A stretch of DNA of 64,000 nucleotides from Rikenellaceae bacterium (GTDB lineage: Bacteria; Bacteroidota; Bacteroidia; Bacteroidales; Rikenellaceae), in assembly GCA_017463585.1 (NCBI GenBank), contig JAFTOX010000017.1, positions 1-64,000 of the forward strand. Direction: 5' to 3'. A program made the translations under genes and the position numbers. Below, piece after piece: positions 34,431-43,366 of this stretch. Numbering within the stretch: position 1 is the first letter of the stretch; each line of letters opens with the position of its first letter. Under the pieces are notes generated by a model. It was given only the letters and a program-made list of their open reading frames with translations, made no database searches and had not been told where the DNA came from.

Positions 34431-34644
34431 TCCCGCATAGATTCCTTATAAGCTTTGCGAAACTGAACACTTTTTACATTGAGGATAACTCGACCATTCA
34501 AAAACAGGCCTTAACCGCGCTTCGGCTCGGTGTATCCGAGGATACCGTTGGACGTTTGCGACTGGATTTTTCGGAGCCCTCACACCTGACTTATCTTTGC
34601 AGATTCGTCAAACAAGATTAGGAATCTCTATGCGGGACTTTTTT
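34431..34644 (+). ncRNA. ssrS: 6S RNA (candidate)
   Basis: Ends form a long closing stem: TCCCGCAT (34431-34438) with ATGCGGGA (34630-34637), and AGATTCCT (34439-34446) with AGGAATCT (34620-34627), separated by a two-base bulge, followed by a T run (34639-34644). The middle is a mostly imperfect rod with a wide asymmetric centre and an apical GC-rich hairpin near 34515-34545. Length about 207, position after zapA and rod shape fit 6S RNA, which binds RNA polymerase by mimicking an open promoter. The 3' side holds TATCTTTG (34592-34599). Rfam 6S-Flavo and Bacteroidales-1 models would test it. Confidence 0.75.
34567..34599 (+). promoter_or_regulatory. Promoter-like boxes within the 6S-like RNA
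   Basis: TTTTT (34567-34571), 20 bases, TATCTTTG (34592-34599). It can be read as the rny promoter in DNA or as a -7 mimic in the RNA. Confidence 0.4.
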
Positions 34645-34698
34645 ATTTGTAATAAACTGTAAAACATTTATATAAACCATAAAATACACTAAATAACA

Positions 34699-36252
34699 AT
34701 GAGCACAAGTATCGTAATACTGATCGCCGCTCTGGCCGCTGTGGCTGCCGTAGGTTGTTATATCGTGGTGACCAACCTCGTTACCAAGAATACAATCCGT
34801 GCACGCCGCGAGGCAGCTATCAAAGAGGCTGAGGCTGAGGGCGAAATGATAAAGAAAGAGAAGATTCTCCAAGCAAAGGAGAAGTTTATTCAGCTCAAAA
34901 GCGACTACGACCGACAGGTCAATGAGCGCAACGCTAAACTCAAAGAGCGTGAGCAGGCTATCCGCCAGAACGAGAACTCGATCAAGGATCAGCAGAAGGA
35001 TCTCGAACGTAAGCACAACGAGTCGAATCGTTTGAAGGAACAGCTTGAGAATCAGCTGGCTGCACTCGACCGCAAGAAGGAAGATGTCGAGCGTATGATG
35101 CGCGAGCAGAACGCACGCTTGGAGCAGATCAGCGGTATGAGCAGCGAGGAGGCCAAGAATATTCTGATCGAGAATATGAAAGCCGAGGCTAAGGCCGACG
35201 CGATGACCTACATCAACGAGACCATCGAGGAGGCAAAAATGAGCGCCAACAAGGAGGCAAAACGTATTGTCGTTCAGACGATTCAGCGTGTTGCAACCGA
35301 GACCGCAATCGAGAACTCGGTAACGGTTTTCAACATCGATAGCGACGAGGTCAAGGGTCGTATCATCGGTCGTGAGGGTCGTAACATTCGCGCTTTGGAG
35401 GCCGCTACGGGCATCGAGATCATCGTCGATGACACGCCCGAGGCGATCATTCTGTCGGGTTTCGATCCCGTTCGCCGCGAAATCGCACGACTGGCTCTGC
35501 ATCAGCTGGTTACCGACGGGCGTATCCACCCCGCACGTATCGAGGAGGTGGTTGCAAAGGTGCAGAAGCAGATCGAGGAGGAGATCGTCGAGGTGGGTAA
35601 GCGCACCACAATCGACCTCGGTATTCACGGTCTGCACCCCGAGTTGATCCGCTTGATCGGTAAGATGAAGTACCGTTCGTCGTATGGTCAGAATCTGTTG
35701 CAGCACTCGCGCGAGACGGCAAATATGGCGGGCATTATGGCTGCCGAGTTGGGTCTGAACCCGAAGTTGGCTCGCCGCGCAGGTCTGTTGCACGATATCG
35801 GCAAGGTGCCCGATGATGAGCCCGAACTGCCGCACGCAATTATCGGTATGAAGTTGGCCGAGAAATATAAGGAGAAACCCGACGTTTGCAACGCCATCGG
35901 GGCGCACCACGACGAGGCCGAGATGACCTCGCTCTACGCTCCGATTGTGCAGGTTTGCGACGCAATTTCGGGTGCACGTCCCGGCGCTCGCCGTGAGGTT
36001 GTGGAGTCGTACATCAAGCGTTTGAAGGAGATGGAGGATATCGCTCTGTCGTACCCCGGCGTGATGAAGACCTACGCAATTCAGGCTGGTCGCGAGCTGC
36101 GTGTGATTGTTGGTGCAGACAAATTGTCGGATCAGGAGTCGGATCAGCTCTCGCACGATATTGCAAAGAAGATTCAGGACGAGATGACCTATCCCGGTCA
36201 GGTGAAGATCACCGTAATCCGCGAAACCCGTTCGGTAAGCTACGCAAAGTAG
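34699..36252 (+). CDS. rny: Ribonuclease Y
   Basis: 517-residue membrane-anchored endoribonuclease initiating mRNA decay. One N-terminal transmembrane helix (about 3-25), a coiled coil to about 190, a KH RNA-binding domain ([28 protein letters not shown] near 220-250) and an HD domain with [12 protein letters not shown] and GLLHDIGK near 335-370. It follows the 6S-like RNA and ends at a strong terminator at 36279. Confidence 0.95.
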   Translation: MSTSIVILIAALAAVAAVGCYIVVTNLVTKNTIRARREAAIKEAEAEGEMIKKEKILQAKEKFIQLKSDYDRQVNERNAKLKEREQAIRQNENSIKDQQKDLERKHNESNRLKEQLENQLAALDRKKEDVERMMREQNARLEQISGMSSEEAKNILIENMKAEAKADAMTYINETIEEAKMSANKEAKRIVVQTIQRVATETAIENSVTVFNIDSDEVKGRIIGREGRNIRALEAATGIEIIVDDTPEAIILSGFDPVRREIARLALHQLVTDGRIHPARIEEVVAKVQKQIEEEIVEVGKRTTIDLGIHGLHPELIRLIGKMKYRSSYGQNLLQHSRETANMAGIMAAELGLNPKLARRAGLLHDIGKVPDDEPELPHAIIGMKLAEKYKEKPDVCNAIGAHHDEAEMTSLYAPIVQVCDAISGARPGARREVVESYIKRLKEMEDIALSYPGVMKTYAIQAGRELRVIVGADKLSDQESDQLSHDIAKKIQDEMTYPGQVKITVIRETRSVSYAK

Positions 36253-36278
36253 TCGACCGCGAGGCGGACAAAAAGCAG

Positions 36279-36313
36279 CCCCCGACGTTCACGCGTCGGG
36301 GGTTACTTTTTTT
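36279..36313. terminator. Terminator between rny and the fimbrillin cluster
   Basis: CCCCCGACG (36279-36287) pairs with CGTCGGGGG (36294-36302), then TTACTTTTTTT on the plus strand. It may also slow the converging minus transcript. Confidence 0.85.
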
Positions 36314-36371
36314 GGGGGCACATTGTAAAAAGCTATGCTTTAAGCCACTACCCCTCTTTGCGGATTGCGGA

Positions 36372-38087
36372 CTATTCCGCCACACAACGAATATTCATTC
36401 CGTAGCCTCGATTGGCATAGATGTTCTTCGAAGGGTATATGGTTGTGTTATTTTTCGAGAATTGGAAGTAAGTCGAAACCGTTGTGAGCGACTCACTTAC
36501 ATAGTTCGAATTTGTCCAAAAGTAGCCCGTCAAAGCATTTGACCACTTGCCGTCCTTGGTCAGTCGATCCGTCAGCGGGAAGTAGGCCACCTCGCCATCG
36601 AGTGCCACCGTGTAGTAACCGTCGCCCGCCGTAAGCAACGAGGCAATCGAGCGGAAGAAGGTCGGCTGCGCCACACGCCACCCCGCAGGACAGGGATCGT
36701 GCTCGGTCTTGACACCCGCCGCCGTGCTGAAACCCGATGTCGTCGGATTGCCCCAACGATCGACCGTTGCCAGAGTGGCCCAATTCGAGATATAGAGATC
36801 GGGACGGCTCACCTCGTCTGCCAATGTCCCCACGCCTACCGTCGAGGGCGTGGTCACAAACGGCGTGCGACGACCCCACTGATAGTACATACCGATATCG
36901 GTCGGCGACACCGCCCCAAGATTGCGATCGAGCGCCACCGTACCATCGGCAAACGTCTGCGCCTTAGGCTCTTCGGTCGCCCAAATGTGCCAACTTCCAA
37001 CGATTGCATTGCTCGAATCACGCACCACGAGCAACGCATTTCCACGCTGCTCCGACGCCTCGAAACTCACGTAACCATCACTCGTCAGACCGACCTCCGA
37101 GATCAAACCCTCGCTATCCTCCCACAACAGTTCTGCCGTCACGCCACCATTCACACCGCAATCGAAGCAGTAACTGCCCGCCTCCGAAACGATGTAGCAA
37201 TTAGCTCGCCCATCGAGGCTCAAATCGGTCTGCTCGCCCGCAAACGTCAGCGTCGGAAGGTTATAGAGCACACCTCGTTGCAACGTGCGTCCGCCATTGC
37301 GACCTACCGTGCGCACCATCGTGCGACCGTCGCTCGTGGTCACACGCACCGAATATCCCGCCGTGTATTCAATCGCAGGAACAACAATATACAATGCCGT
37401 CGGCTCCGCACCCAACTCCTTATCACTCAACAAGTAAGTGCGTACGGAGGCATCATCGGCAAACACAACCACAAGCTCCTCGCCGCGCATATCGACCGTG
37501 AATTCGCCCGACATCTTCTCGCCCGTGCCACCCGTCACGCAGACACGGGCCAGCTGCTCTCCCCCGCCCGCAATCGAGAGTTTAAGCACCGCAAACAGAT
37601 TTTCGAACCCGAACGAGAGTGCATCTACCGCTGCCTCCGAGCTCTTGGCAACCATAAAACCGCACGCCTCGCCGTCGATTCCCGACGCCACATTGCGCTG
37701 CTCCGAGGGTAGCGTAAGCAGCAACTGCCCCTCAGTTACGGTCGCCTCGTCCTGCCGAGGATAGAATGCGAAATAGTCCTCCGTCGCGGCATTTTGGGTG
37801 GCCACCTCGCCATCGAAAGTTGCTACGCGACCTCCTGCTCCACTCGCCAAATCGAGCGCCGAAATCGCCCCATTCGACATCGCCACGACACCGATTTGGT
37901 CGCCCTCGGCCCACGTTACGACCGCCTGACGCGCAGTGGCGTCATCGGTAATTGTCGTGCGCACCTCGTCGCCAACACTTGCGGTAACTTGCACACGATA
38001 TTTTGGAGTATCATCAAGATTTTTATCATTGCACGCAACGGTCAGAAGTGCCAGAAATACCGTTGCAAAAATATTTAACGCTCTCAT
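36372..38087 (-). CDS. Fimbrillin-like lipoprotein with C-terminal FISUMP domain (1)
   Basis: 571-residue surface lipoprotein. Lipobox LTVAC gives Cys21; a fimbrillin-like beta-sandwich region spans about 30-290; then RANCYIVSEAGSYCF (near 310), SWHIW (near 400) and a FISUMP (TIGR02145-like) module: VALDRNLGAV, MYYQWGRRTPF, HDPCPAGWRVAQP and the end RCVAE. Same ordered motifs as the two other lipoproteins of the cluster. ATG 38087 was used rather than GTG 38099 because the signal peptide begins MRALN. It starts 2 bases after the stop of the small protein at 38090, so the two are coupled. Probably a pilus or surface-adhesion component (inference). Confidence 0.83.
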   Translation of the reverse strand: MRALNIFATVFLALLTVACNDKNLDDTPKYRVQVTASVGDEVRTTITDDATARQAVVTWAEGDQIGVVAMSNGAISALDLASGAGGRVATFDGEVATQNAATEDYFAFYPRQDEATVTEGQLLLTLPSEQRNVASGIDGEACGFMVAKSSEAAVDALSFGFENLFAVLKLSIAGGGEQLARVCVTGGTGEKMSGEFTVDMRGEELVVVFADDASVRTYLLSDKELGAEPTALYIVVPAIEYTAGYSVRVTTSDGRTMVRTVGRNGGRTLQRGVLYNLPTLTFAGEQTDLSLDGRANCYIVSEAGSYCFDCGVNGGVTAELLWEDSEGLISEVGLTSDGYVSFEASEQRGNALLVVRDSSNAIVGSWHIWATEEPKAQTFADGTVALDRNLGAVSPTDIGMYYQWGRRTPFVTTPSTVGVGTLADEVSRPDLYISNWATLATVDRWGNPTTSGFSTAAGVKTEHDPCPAGWRVAQPTFFRSIASLLTAGDGYYTVALDGEVAYFPLTDRLTKDGKWSNALTGYFWTNSNYVSESLTTVSTYFQFSKNNTTIYPSKNIYANRGYGMNIRCVAE

Positions 38088-38089
38088 AA

Positions 38090-38251
38090 TCAGTCCCACT
38101 TATCGTCTTCGTAATCATAACCTGGAGTTGTACTACCCTGCTCTCCCTCACCCTCGGAAGGACCTTCACCCGACCCTCTAAAACCAATTTCGGCCGCCAC
38201 CACAGTCACCTGCAATAACGGACACTGATAATCACACTTTTGCTTCTCCAT
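38090..38251 (-). CDS. Tiny Gly-rich protein preceding fimbrillin 1
   Basis: 53 residues, missed by size cut-offs. Begins MEKQKCDYQCPLLQV, has a core AAEIGFRGSGEG, then a Gly/Glu/Ser-rich acidic tail ending YEDDKWD. No signal peptide. The stop is followed after 2 bases by the ATG of the lipoprotein gene. The core matches the tiny protein at 43157-43366 (AE-[V]-x-[IM]-GFxGS) and both end in Trp plus acid. A minus-strand -7 box TATGTTTG lies at 38277-38284. Function unknown. Confidence 0.72.
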   Translation of the reverse strand: MEKQKCDYQCPLLQVTVVAAEIGFRGSGEGPSEGEGEQGSTTPGYDYEDDKWD

Positions 38252-38351
38252 TTTGTTATAAGTTTGAATTGTGGCGCAAACATACTACATTTTTCACAAT
38301 TAAACGACTAATAATAGAAACTTAGCATTGAAATCAAGTGTTTTGACTCAC

Positions 38352-38386
38352 AAAAAAATCTCCCCGCCATTTCTGGCGAGGAGATT
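38352..38386 (-). terminator. Terminator after fimbrillin 2
   Basis: On the minus strand AATCTCCTCGCC pairs with GGCGGGGAGATT (one mismatch) and is followed by TTTTTTTG. It separates fimbrillin genes 3-2 from the tiny protein/fimbrillin 1 unit. Confidence 0.85.
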
Positions 38387-38407
38387 CACTTTTAAGACAA
38401 GGAGCGG

Positions 38408-40357
38408 TTACTCCTTAACACAACGCACTGCGGCAGTTTCCGAAGCCTTCAACTGACCGTTCGAGGTAATACCATAAACACCCGAAGTCGTTTCACGAAT
38501 TGCCATCGTGTAGAACGCTGCGCCGTAATGGTGATTAGACGAGCGCGGGAAATAGGCCGTCGAGGTCCAATAGTGACCCATAGTGCCCACCTTGAACAAT
38601 TTGCCGTTACCGTCATAAGTACGATAGCCAGCCGCGGGCAACCAGCAATTTACACTCGAAAGGGTCAAACCGTTAGTCTTGCCACTTGTTGTAAATTGGC
38701 TCGTCAAGTCCGAGAAATCAGCCTTGACCTGCGCCTGTGTCGGCACTCGATAGCCTGCCGGGCACGGGTCATAATTACTCTTCTGGTCATCTACCCACAA
38801 CTGCGAGTACTCAACTGCACACATACCAGCAACCCACGGACGGGTTACATTGTTAAAGTTCTTGCTACCATCAGCACAGCTCGGATCGGGATCCGCAGCA
38901 GTCGCATTCTGACACATAAACATCGGCTGAGCAATAGCCTCAGCAACCGTCAAACCGACACCCGACTCATACTTCCAACCATAACCGCTATTGGCAACCG
39001 TATAGTATGTGTAATCTGAACTGAAAGCCGACGATTCGTCATTGGTGCCCGTCCACGAGTACAACTTACTACCAGGGAACGGATCCTTACGGCCCCACTG
39101 ATACATCAAACCATACGACCCCACATCGCCCGAGACAGCAGTAACAGCACCGAGGTTACGATCGAGCCACGTATTTGCATTCCACGACTGATCGGCAGGC
39201 ATATCGGTACACCAAATGTGCCAGCTCCACAGAATCTCACCTGCTTCGTTGGTATATGCCACTACGGCATTACCCTCCTCGCCCGAAAGAGTGAACTTAA
39301 TGGTAGCATTGGGGCAAGTCTCGTCTACGGGTGTTCCATCGGGTTTAACAGCAGGAATCGAATACGTACCAGCCGCCGAAGCGATGTAGCAGTTTGCAGT
39401 ACCTGCCTCAGCCAAATTTGTAGCCTCAGCGACCGACAAGGTCGACACGTTGCTAATCAGATTGCTCGACGAAGCCCATACCCACTTTGCAGCCTCATAC
39501 TCAGGACCATTCTCATCAACGGGAGCAGGGAAATCGATCGTCTTGCCCACGGTCAGCAATGAAGCACGCTGCATAGGCAGTTCCTGCGTAAACTTGTAAG
39601 TATCGGGCTCGTCTGCGGTATTGAAAGTAATGCCGTCACTATCCTCCAATGTGATGTTCAAACCCTCAGCATAGGTCGCAGGGGGCAGAATCACCAAGAA
39701 CGCGTACTCGGTATTCGCCGACATAGCAACAGCGCCTTCAAGCGTAACCGTTGCCGAGCCACCCGACGCCATAGTAAGCACGGGCTCGGTGGGGTCGGTC
39801 AGATCAGCGGTATAGTTACCCGCGATGGGCTCACCGGCATTCATTGTCACGACCATCTTGGTCAGCGTACGAGCTACCTTGCTTGACACCTTCACGCGCA
39901 AAACACCGCACATATTGTAGAAATATACGGTCTTATCGAAGTTGTCAGCCTGCGAGCTCATCGGCATCACATTGTACGACGAGCCTTCGGCGAGCGACTG
40001 CACGGCGGGCAATGACGATGTGAGAATGTTGTTCGCGAACTTAGCTGTTGCGCTGTAAGGATAGTAGAGGACGAAACTTGGCGTCTGTTCGTCGATCGTA
40101 GTGATCTCGCCCGAGAAGTAACCGAGCATATCCTGCGATGTAGTGAATTTCACATTTGTGTTTTTCTCAGCGAAACCACCGATACAATCCGAAGCGTCCC
40201 AATAGTTCGTGTTTTCGATAAAGTGAGTACGGCTAGTGTGACCAGCATTAAAGGTCACCAACTTTTTGCCATATACCACTTCGGGTTCGGGCGTAGGTTC
40301 GTCCGAACAAGCTGCGAGTGCAAAAACTGCAACACAGAGGAGTAATTTCTTCATCAT
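38408..40357 (-). CDS. Fimbrillin-like lipoprotein with C-terminal FISUMP domain (2)
   Basis: About 649 residues. Start at the ATG-ATG pair 40357/40354; lipobox LAAC lies near residue 21 (CSDEPTPEPEVVYG). An N-terminal fimbrillin-like half is followed by TANCYIASAAGTYS, SWHIWCTDMPADQSW, WLDRNLGAVTA, LMYQWGRKDPFPG, YDPCPAGYRVPTQ and end RCVKE. The spacing of these motifs parallels fimbrillins 1 and 3. It follows fimbrillin 3 after a 167-base gap and has no tiny protein of its own. Predicted exposed on the outer membrane; ligand unknown. Confidence 0.83.
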   Translation of the reverse strand: MMKKLLLCVAVFALAACSDEPTPEPEVVYGKKLVTFNAGHTSRTHFIENTNYWDASDCIGGFAEKNTNVKFTTSQDMLGYFSGEITTIDEQTPSFVLYYPYSATAKFANNILTSSLPAVQSLAEGSSYNVMPMSSQADNFDKTVYFYNMCGVLRVKVSSKVARTLTKMVVTMNAGEPIAGNYTADLTDPTEPVLTMASGGSATVTLEGAVAMSANTEYAFLVILPPATYAEGLNITLEDSDGITFNTADEPDTYKFTQELPMQRASLLTVGKTIDFPAPVDENGPEYEAAKWVWASSSNLISNVSTLSVAEATNLAEAGTANCYIASAAGTYSIPAVKPDGTPVDETCPNATIKFTLSGEEGNAVVAYTNEAGEILWSWHIWCTDMPADQSWNANTWLDRNLGAVTAVSGDVGSYGLMYQWGRKDPFPGSKLYSWTGTNDESSAFSSDYTYYTVANSGYGWKYESGVGLTVAEAIAQPMFMCQNATAADPDPSCADGSKNFNNVTRPWVAGMCAVEYSQLWVDDQKSNYDPCPAGYRVPTQAQVKADFSDLTSQFTTSGKTNGLTLSSVNCWLPAAGYRTYDGNGKLFKVGTMGHYWTSTAYFPRSSNHHYGAAFYTMAIRETTSGVYGITSNGQLKASETAAVRCVKE

Positions 40358-40468
40358 TTTATTAAAATTAGTCATCAATTTCACCATTATCGTACTCACT
40401 CCCTGACTACTTCTATTCTCACCGTAAATGGATAATTCGATAAATTATGTTTCACGTTTTGGGGATTT

Positions 40469-40499
40469 GCGCTTGCACCTGTGGCGATGGTGCAAGCGC
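40469..40499. repeat. Perfect 11-bp inverted repeat between fimbrillin genes
   Basis: GCGCTTGCACC (40469-40479), loop of 9, GGTGCAAGCGC (40489-40499). Neither side carries a T tract, so it is not a classic terminator. It may protect an mRNA end or adjust relative expression. Confidence 0.7.
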
Positions 40500-40524
40500 G
40501 CGTCCTCTTAATTATTAACCAATT

Positions 40525-43128
40525 CTATTGTTGTACGTTATCGTTATACTCCTTGATACAACGAGCAGGAGCAGCGTACATATTCTTAGCTTGCTCGCCG
40601 ATAAGAGCGGGTGATACACCAAAGTTCGAAGTGCTAATATCTACTGTATAAGGGGCATATACTGACCAATAGCTATCAAGCCAGCTAGATCCAGTGGCAT
40701 AGTCTGAATCACCACGAGGACCAAACCAGTGAGGAGAATAAATATCAACCGTACCACCTGAATAGCTCGCTTTTGCCTCAATACGCCCAGCAGCCCAAAG
40801 TGCGAAATTCTTATTTACCTGATAACCTGCACCAGCGGGAGTAATAGCACCGCTATTGGGGAAATTGGTGATAATAGGAGTCGAAGCTGTTGATCCTGCC
40901 AAAGCAACTGTCTGATACGAACGCTCACCATCGCTGTTTCGAGTATAATAGTTGCCAGCATCACGTCTTGTTGTAAATGTACCTGCTGGGTCAACAGTTT
41001 CTCCGTTAATGGTACTTGTACGTGAATTGCTCAATGTTACTGTATTCAATACAGAGTAACCAAATACACCAGAGCAATTCGACGCAGGGTCAGCATATTC
41101 AAACTCGTTATTCTTTAAGTTATCCCACTCGCGAGTCAAAGGCAACTTATAACCCAGCGGACACGGGTCGAAGAGCGTCTTCGAGTTAGCCGTTGCGGGC
41201 TCGTCGCTCGTAGCCCAACCGTACAACCAGTAACCTGCCGTTGCTTGATTGTCTTGTATGCTGTATACTTTGCCGTTACGCTCAGTTATCGTCTTAGGAG
41301 CTACTGTATTGGTATTCAGCTTCATCGGATGGGCATAAATGTTATTATAAAGATATGATCCTGATCCCCAAACCGCTTCATCAGGAAATTTAGTTGTGTT
41401 TCGGTAAGTATCAGACGTAGCCCAAGTACCCGAAGCGTTTGGTCCGATAAACGGGTCTTTACGACCCACCTGGTAATACAATCCATAGCTATCGGCGGTA
41501 CCTAACTCTGCCGACTCAGCACCAATATTACGATCCAACATATACCAATCCTCGTTGTTGATAGGAATCGACGGACGAGTGTTGGGGAAATTATAGTGCT
41601 GTGCCTTAGGAGCACCAAACCAAATATGCCACGACCAAATAATATCGGTCGAGTTCTTTTTGGTCAATGCAACCACAAGGTTACCACTCAAATTGGCAGC
41701 CTGAGGTTTCACAACAAGCACACCGCTCTCGCCATTAAGCGAAACGGTTACAACGTCCTCGACCTTGCCATTTGCAGCATCGAACGAATCACCCGAAGCC
41801 CACAACCAATTAACCTCGTAGTTCGTAGCCTCCGAAGCCTCGAAGAACTTGCCGTTCTCATTTACGGCCAAGCCCAAGCCTTCGTATGTAGCATTAAACG
41901 GCAGCTGACCATTACCCGGGATATTTACATTGAAGGTATAAGTACCGGGGTACGAAACAATGTAGCAGTTCGAGTGACCCTCAGCATCAAGCTGAGCCGA
42001 AGCCTCTGCGGGATCGACAACCTTATACGAAATCTTGTAGTAGTCGCCACCCTTCAATGCGTCGAGCGAACGCAAATCAATATAACGAGTGCGCTCAACA
42101 TACTCGGTACCCTCCTTGTTAACCAACTGTACAACGGCACGAATGCAGTTTACATTCTCTTTGGTTACCAATGCAGGGTTAACAACTGCCAACACGGGGA
42201 GTTTCTGCGACTGCCCCTTCAACTCCTGCTCCTCTGCCAACGTTACCGATACAACGGTTGCCGTACCCGAGCTCTTAACTACAACGTCATTACGGCTAAC
42301 ATTATTCTTCGAATAGGTATAATTCGAAGGCAGACCATAACGATAGTTACCAGCGATAGCTACGGGAGTAAACGTACCGTCGAGTTTGCTATTCTTGCTA
42401 TCCTTGCTAATAGTGCCGTCAAACTTACCCAACTCAACACGCATACCCTGAACCTTGTAGCCACCATCGGCAAATGCGTGCTGACCATCGGTGTTCTCGC
42501 CATAAAGCTCGAACTGCAAATATGCGGTCTGGTGCTGCAACTCAAATGCGCCAACACCCGTATCATCGGTCGTAATCAGGTCAACAGCTGCGCCGTAAGC
42601 ATTAATACTATTAACCGACGGGTGATCTGCTGCGCCATCAGTAATATTGTAGCCCGACTGAGTCTGCTGTGCCAAAGTACGAACCTGAACACCTGTTTCC
42701 TTCAAATAATTGACTGCGGTTGCACTCTCATTGATATTCGACGAGTTGTAGGGCCAATAGATAAACAGATCCTGCGCACCCTTACCAGTTGCATAGATAT
42801 CACCCTGGAAACGTGCCAAGTTCTTGCTCGAGTTGTTCAGCTCATTGATAGCAGCCTCAAAGTTCTCCATTGTTGAAGTATTGCTAAGTGCATACATACC
42901 AACCTTATCGGTCTCTTCCCAAAAGTAGGTCACCTTGCTACCAAAGGTACCCAAATAAACACGGGTCTCATCAGCCTCCGAAGCACCCTTGCCAGCTTCG
43001 AGAGTGATGGTCATCTTCTCCAAATTACCCTCAGGACCAACCGGTGTAGGCTCCTCGGTAAAATTATCTTCGCACGAAACGAAGCCAATGGCAATAATTG
43101 CCAATGCTAAATATTTCAATCTTTTCAT
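40525..43128 (-). CDS. Fimbrillin-like lipoprotein with C-terminal FISUMP domain (3)
   Basis: 867 residues, the largest of the trio. ATG 43128 gives MKRLKYLALAIIAIGFVSC with the lipidated Cys19; the open frame upstream to 43287 overlaps the tiny-protein gene and is rejected. The N-terminal 400 residues are fimbrillin-like; then HSNCYIVSYPGTYTF, SWHIWFGAPKAQ, YMLDRNIGAESA, LYYQVGRKDPFIG, FDPCPLGYKLP and RCIKEYNDN. The FISUMP segment is longer than in the other two, by insertions between LDRN and the C-terminus. It lies 28 bases after the tiny protein. Confidence 0.83.
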   Translation of the reverse strand: MKRLKYLALAIIAIGFVSCEDNFTEEPTPVGPEGNLEKMTITLEAGKGASEADETRVYLGTFGSKVTYFWEETDKVGMYALSNTSTMENFEAAINELNNSSKNLARFQGDIYATGKGAQDLFIYWPYNSSNINESATAVNYLKETGVQVRTLAQQTQSGYNITDGAADHPSVNSINAYGAAVDLITTDDTGVGAFELQHQTAYLQFELYGENTDGQHAFADGGYKVQGMRVELGKFDGTISKDSKNSKLDGTFTPVAIAGNYRYGLPSNYTYSKNNVSRNDVVVKSSGTATVVSVTLAEEQELKGQSQKLPVLAVVNPALVTKENVNCIRAVVQLVNKEGTEYVERTRYIDLRSLDALKGGDYYKISYKVVDPAEASAQLDAEGHSNCYIVSYPGTYTFNVNIPGNGQLPFNATYEGLGLAVNENGKFFEASEATNYEVNWLWASGDSFDAANGKVEDVVTVSLNGESGVLVVKPQAANLSGNLVVALTKKNSTDIIWSWHIWFGAPKAQHYNFPNTRPSIPINNEDWYMLDRNIGAESAELGTADSYGLYYQVGRKDPFIGPNASGTWATSDTYRNTTKFPDEAVWGSGSYLYNNIYAHPMKLNTNTVAPKTITERNGKVYSIQDNQATAGYWLYGWATSDEPATANSKTLFDPCPLGYKLPLTREWDNLKNNEFEYADPASNCSGVFGYSVLNTVTLSNSRTSTINGETVDPAGTFTTRRDAGNYYTRNSDGERSYQTVALAGSTASTPIITNFPNSGAITPAGAGYQVNKNFALWAAGRIEAKASYSGGTVDIYSPHWFGPRGDSDYATGSSWLDSYWSVYAPYTVDISTSNFGVSPALIGEQAKNMYAAPARCIKEYNDNVQQ

Positions 43129-43156
43129 AATACTCACATTCAAATTGTTAAACACT

Positions 43157-43366
43157 CTACTCAGCCCACTGACCTGCATCATACAAAGCTGCACTCGCCT
43201 GCGCCGAATCCGTCGACATACCATCGTCGCTATCGCCAATAGTAGTACCATCGCCAAAACCCGCACTGCCGTCAGGCGAGCCGACAAAACCCATCTCTAC
43301 CTCCGCAAAAAGGCAGTCGATTCTCGGAACCTCGTAAGGCTCCTTTCTAAGTTCACATTTGTTCAT
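43157..43366 (-). CDS. Tiny Gly/Ser-rich protein preceding fimbrillin 3
   Basis: 69 residues from ATG 43366. Start MNKCELRKEPYEVPRIDC, core FAEVEMGFVGSPDG, then a Gly/Ser/Asp-rich tail with end DAGQWAE. No signal peptide, so either cytoplasmic or exported after processing. Related to the 53-residue protein at 38090-38251 by the AE..GFxGS core, an N-terminal pair of Cys and a C-terminal Trp. First gene of the transcript with fimbrillins 3 and 2. Confidence 0.72.
   Translation of the reverse strand: MNKCELRKEPYEVPRIDCLFAEVEMGFVGSPDGSAGFGDGTTIGDSDDGMSTDSAQASAALYDAGQWAE

Noticed and set aside
40448-40462. TGTTTCACGT resembling one half of a ParB parS site (TGTTTCACGTGAAACA)
   Set aside because: The second half (TTTGGG) does not match the palindrome and the site lies far from parAB; a half site occurs easily by chance.
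41596-42876. Plus-strand open frame of 426 codons inside the fimbrillin 3 gene
   Set aside because: Antisense to a gene with signal peptide, lipobox and FISUMP motifs; no recognisable domain and Cys/Arg-rich composition.
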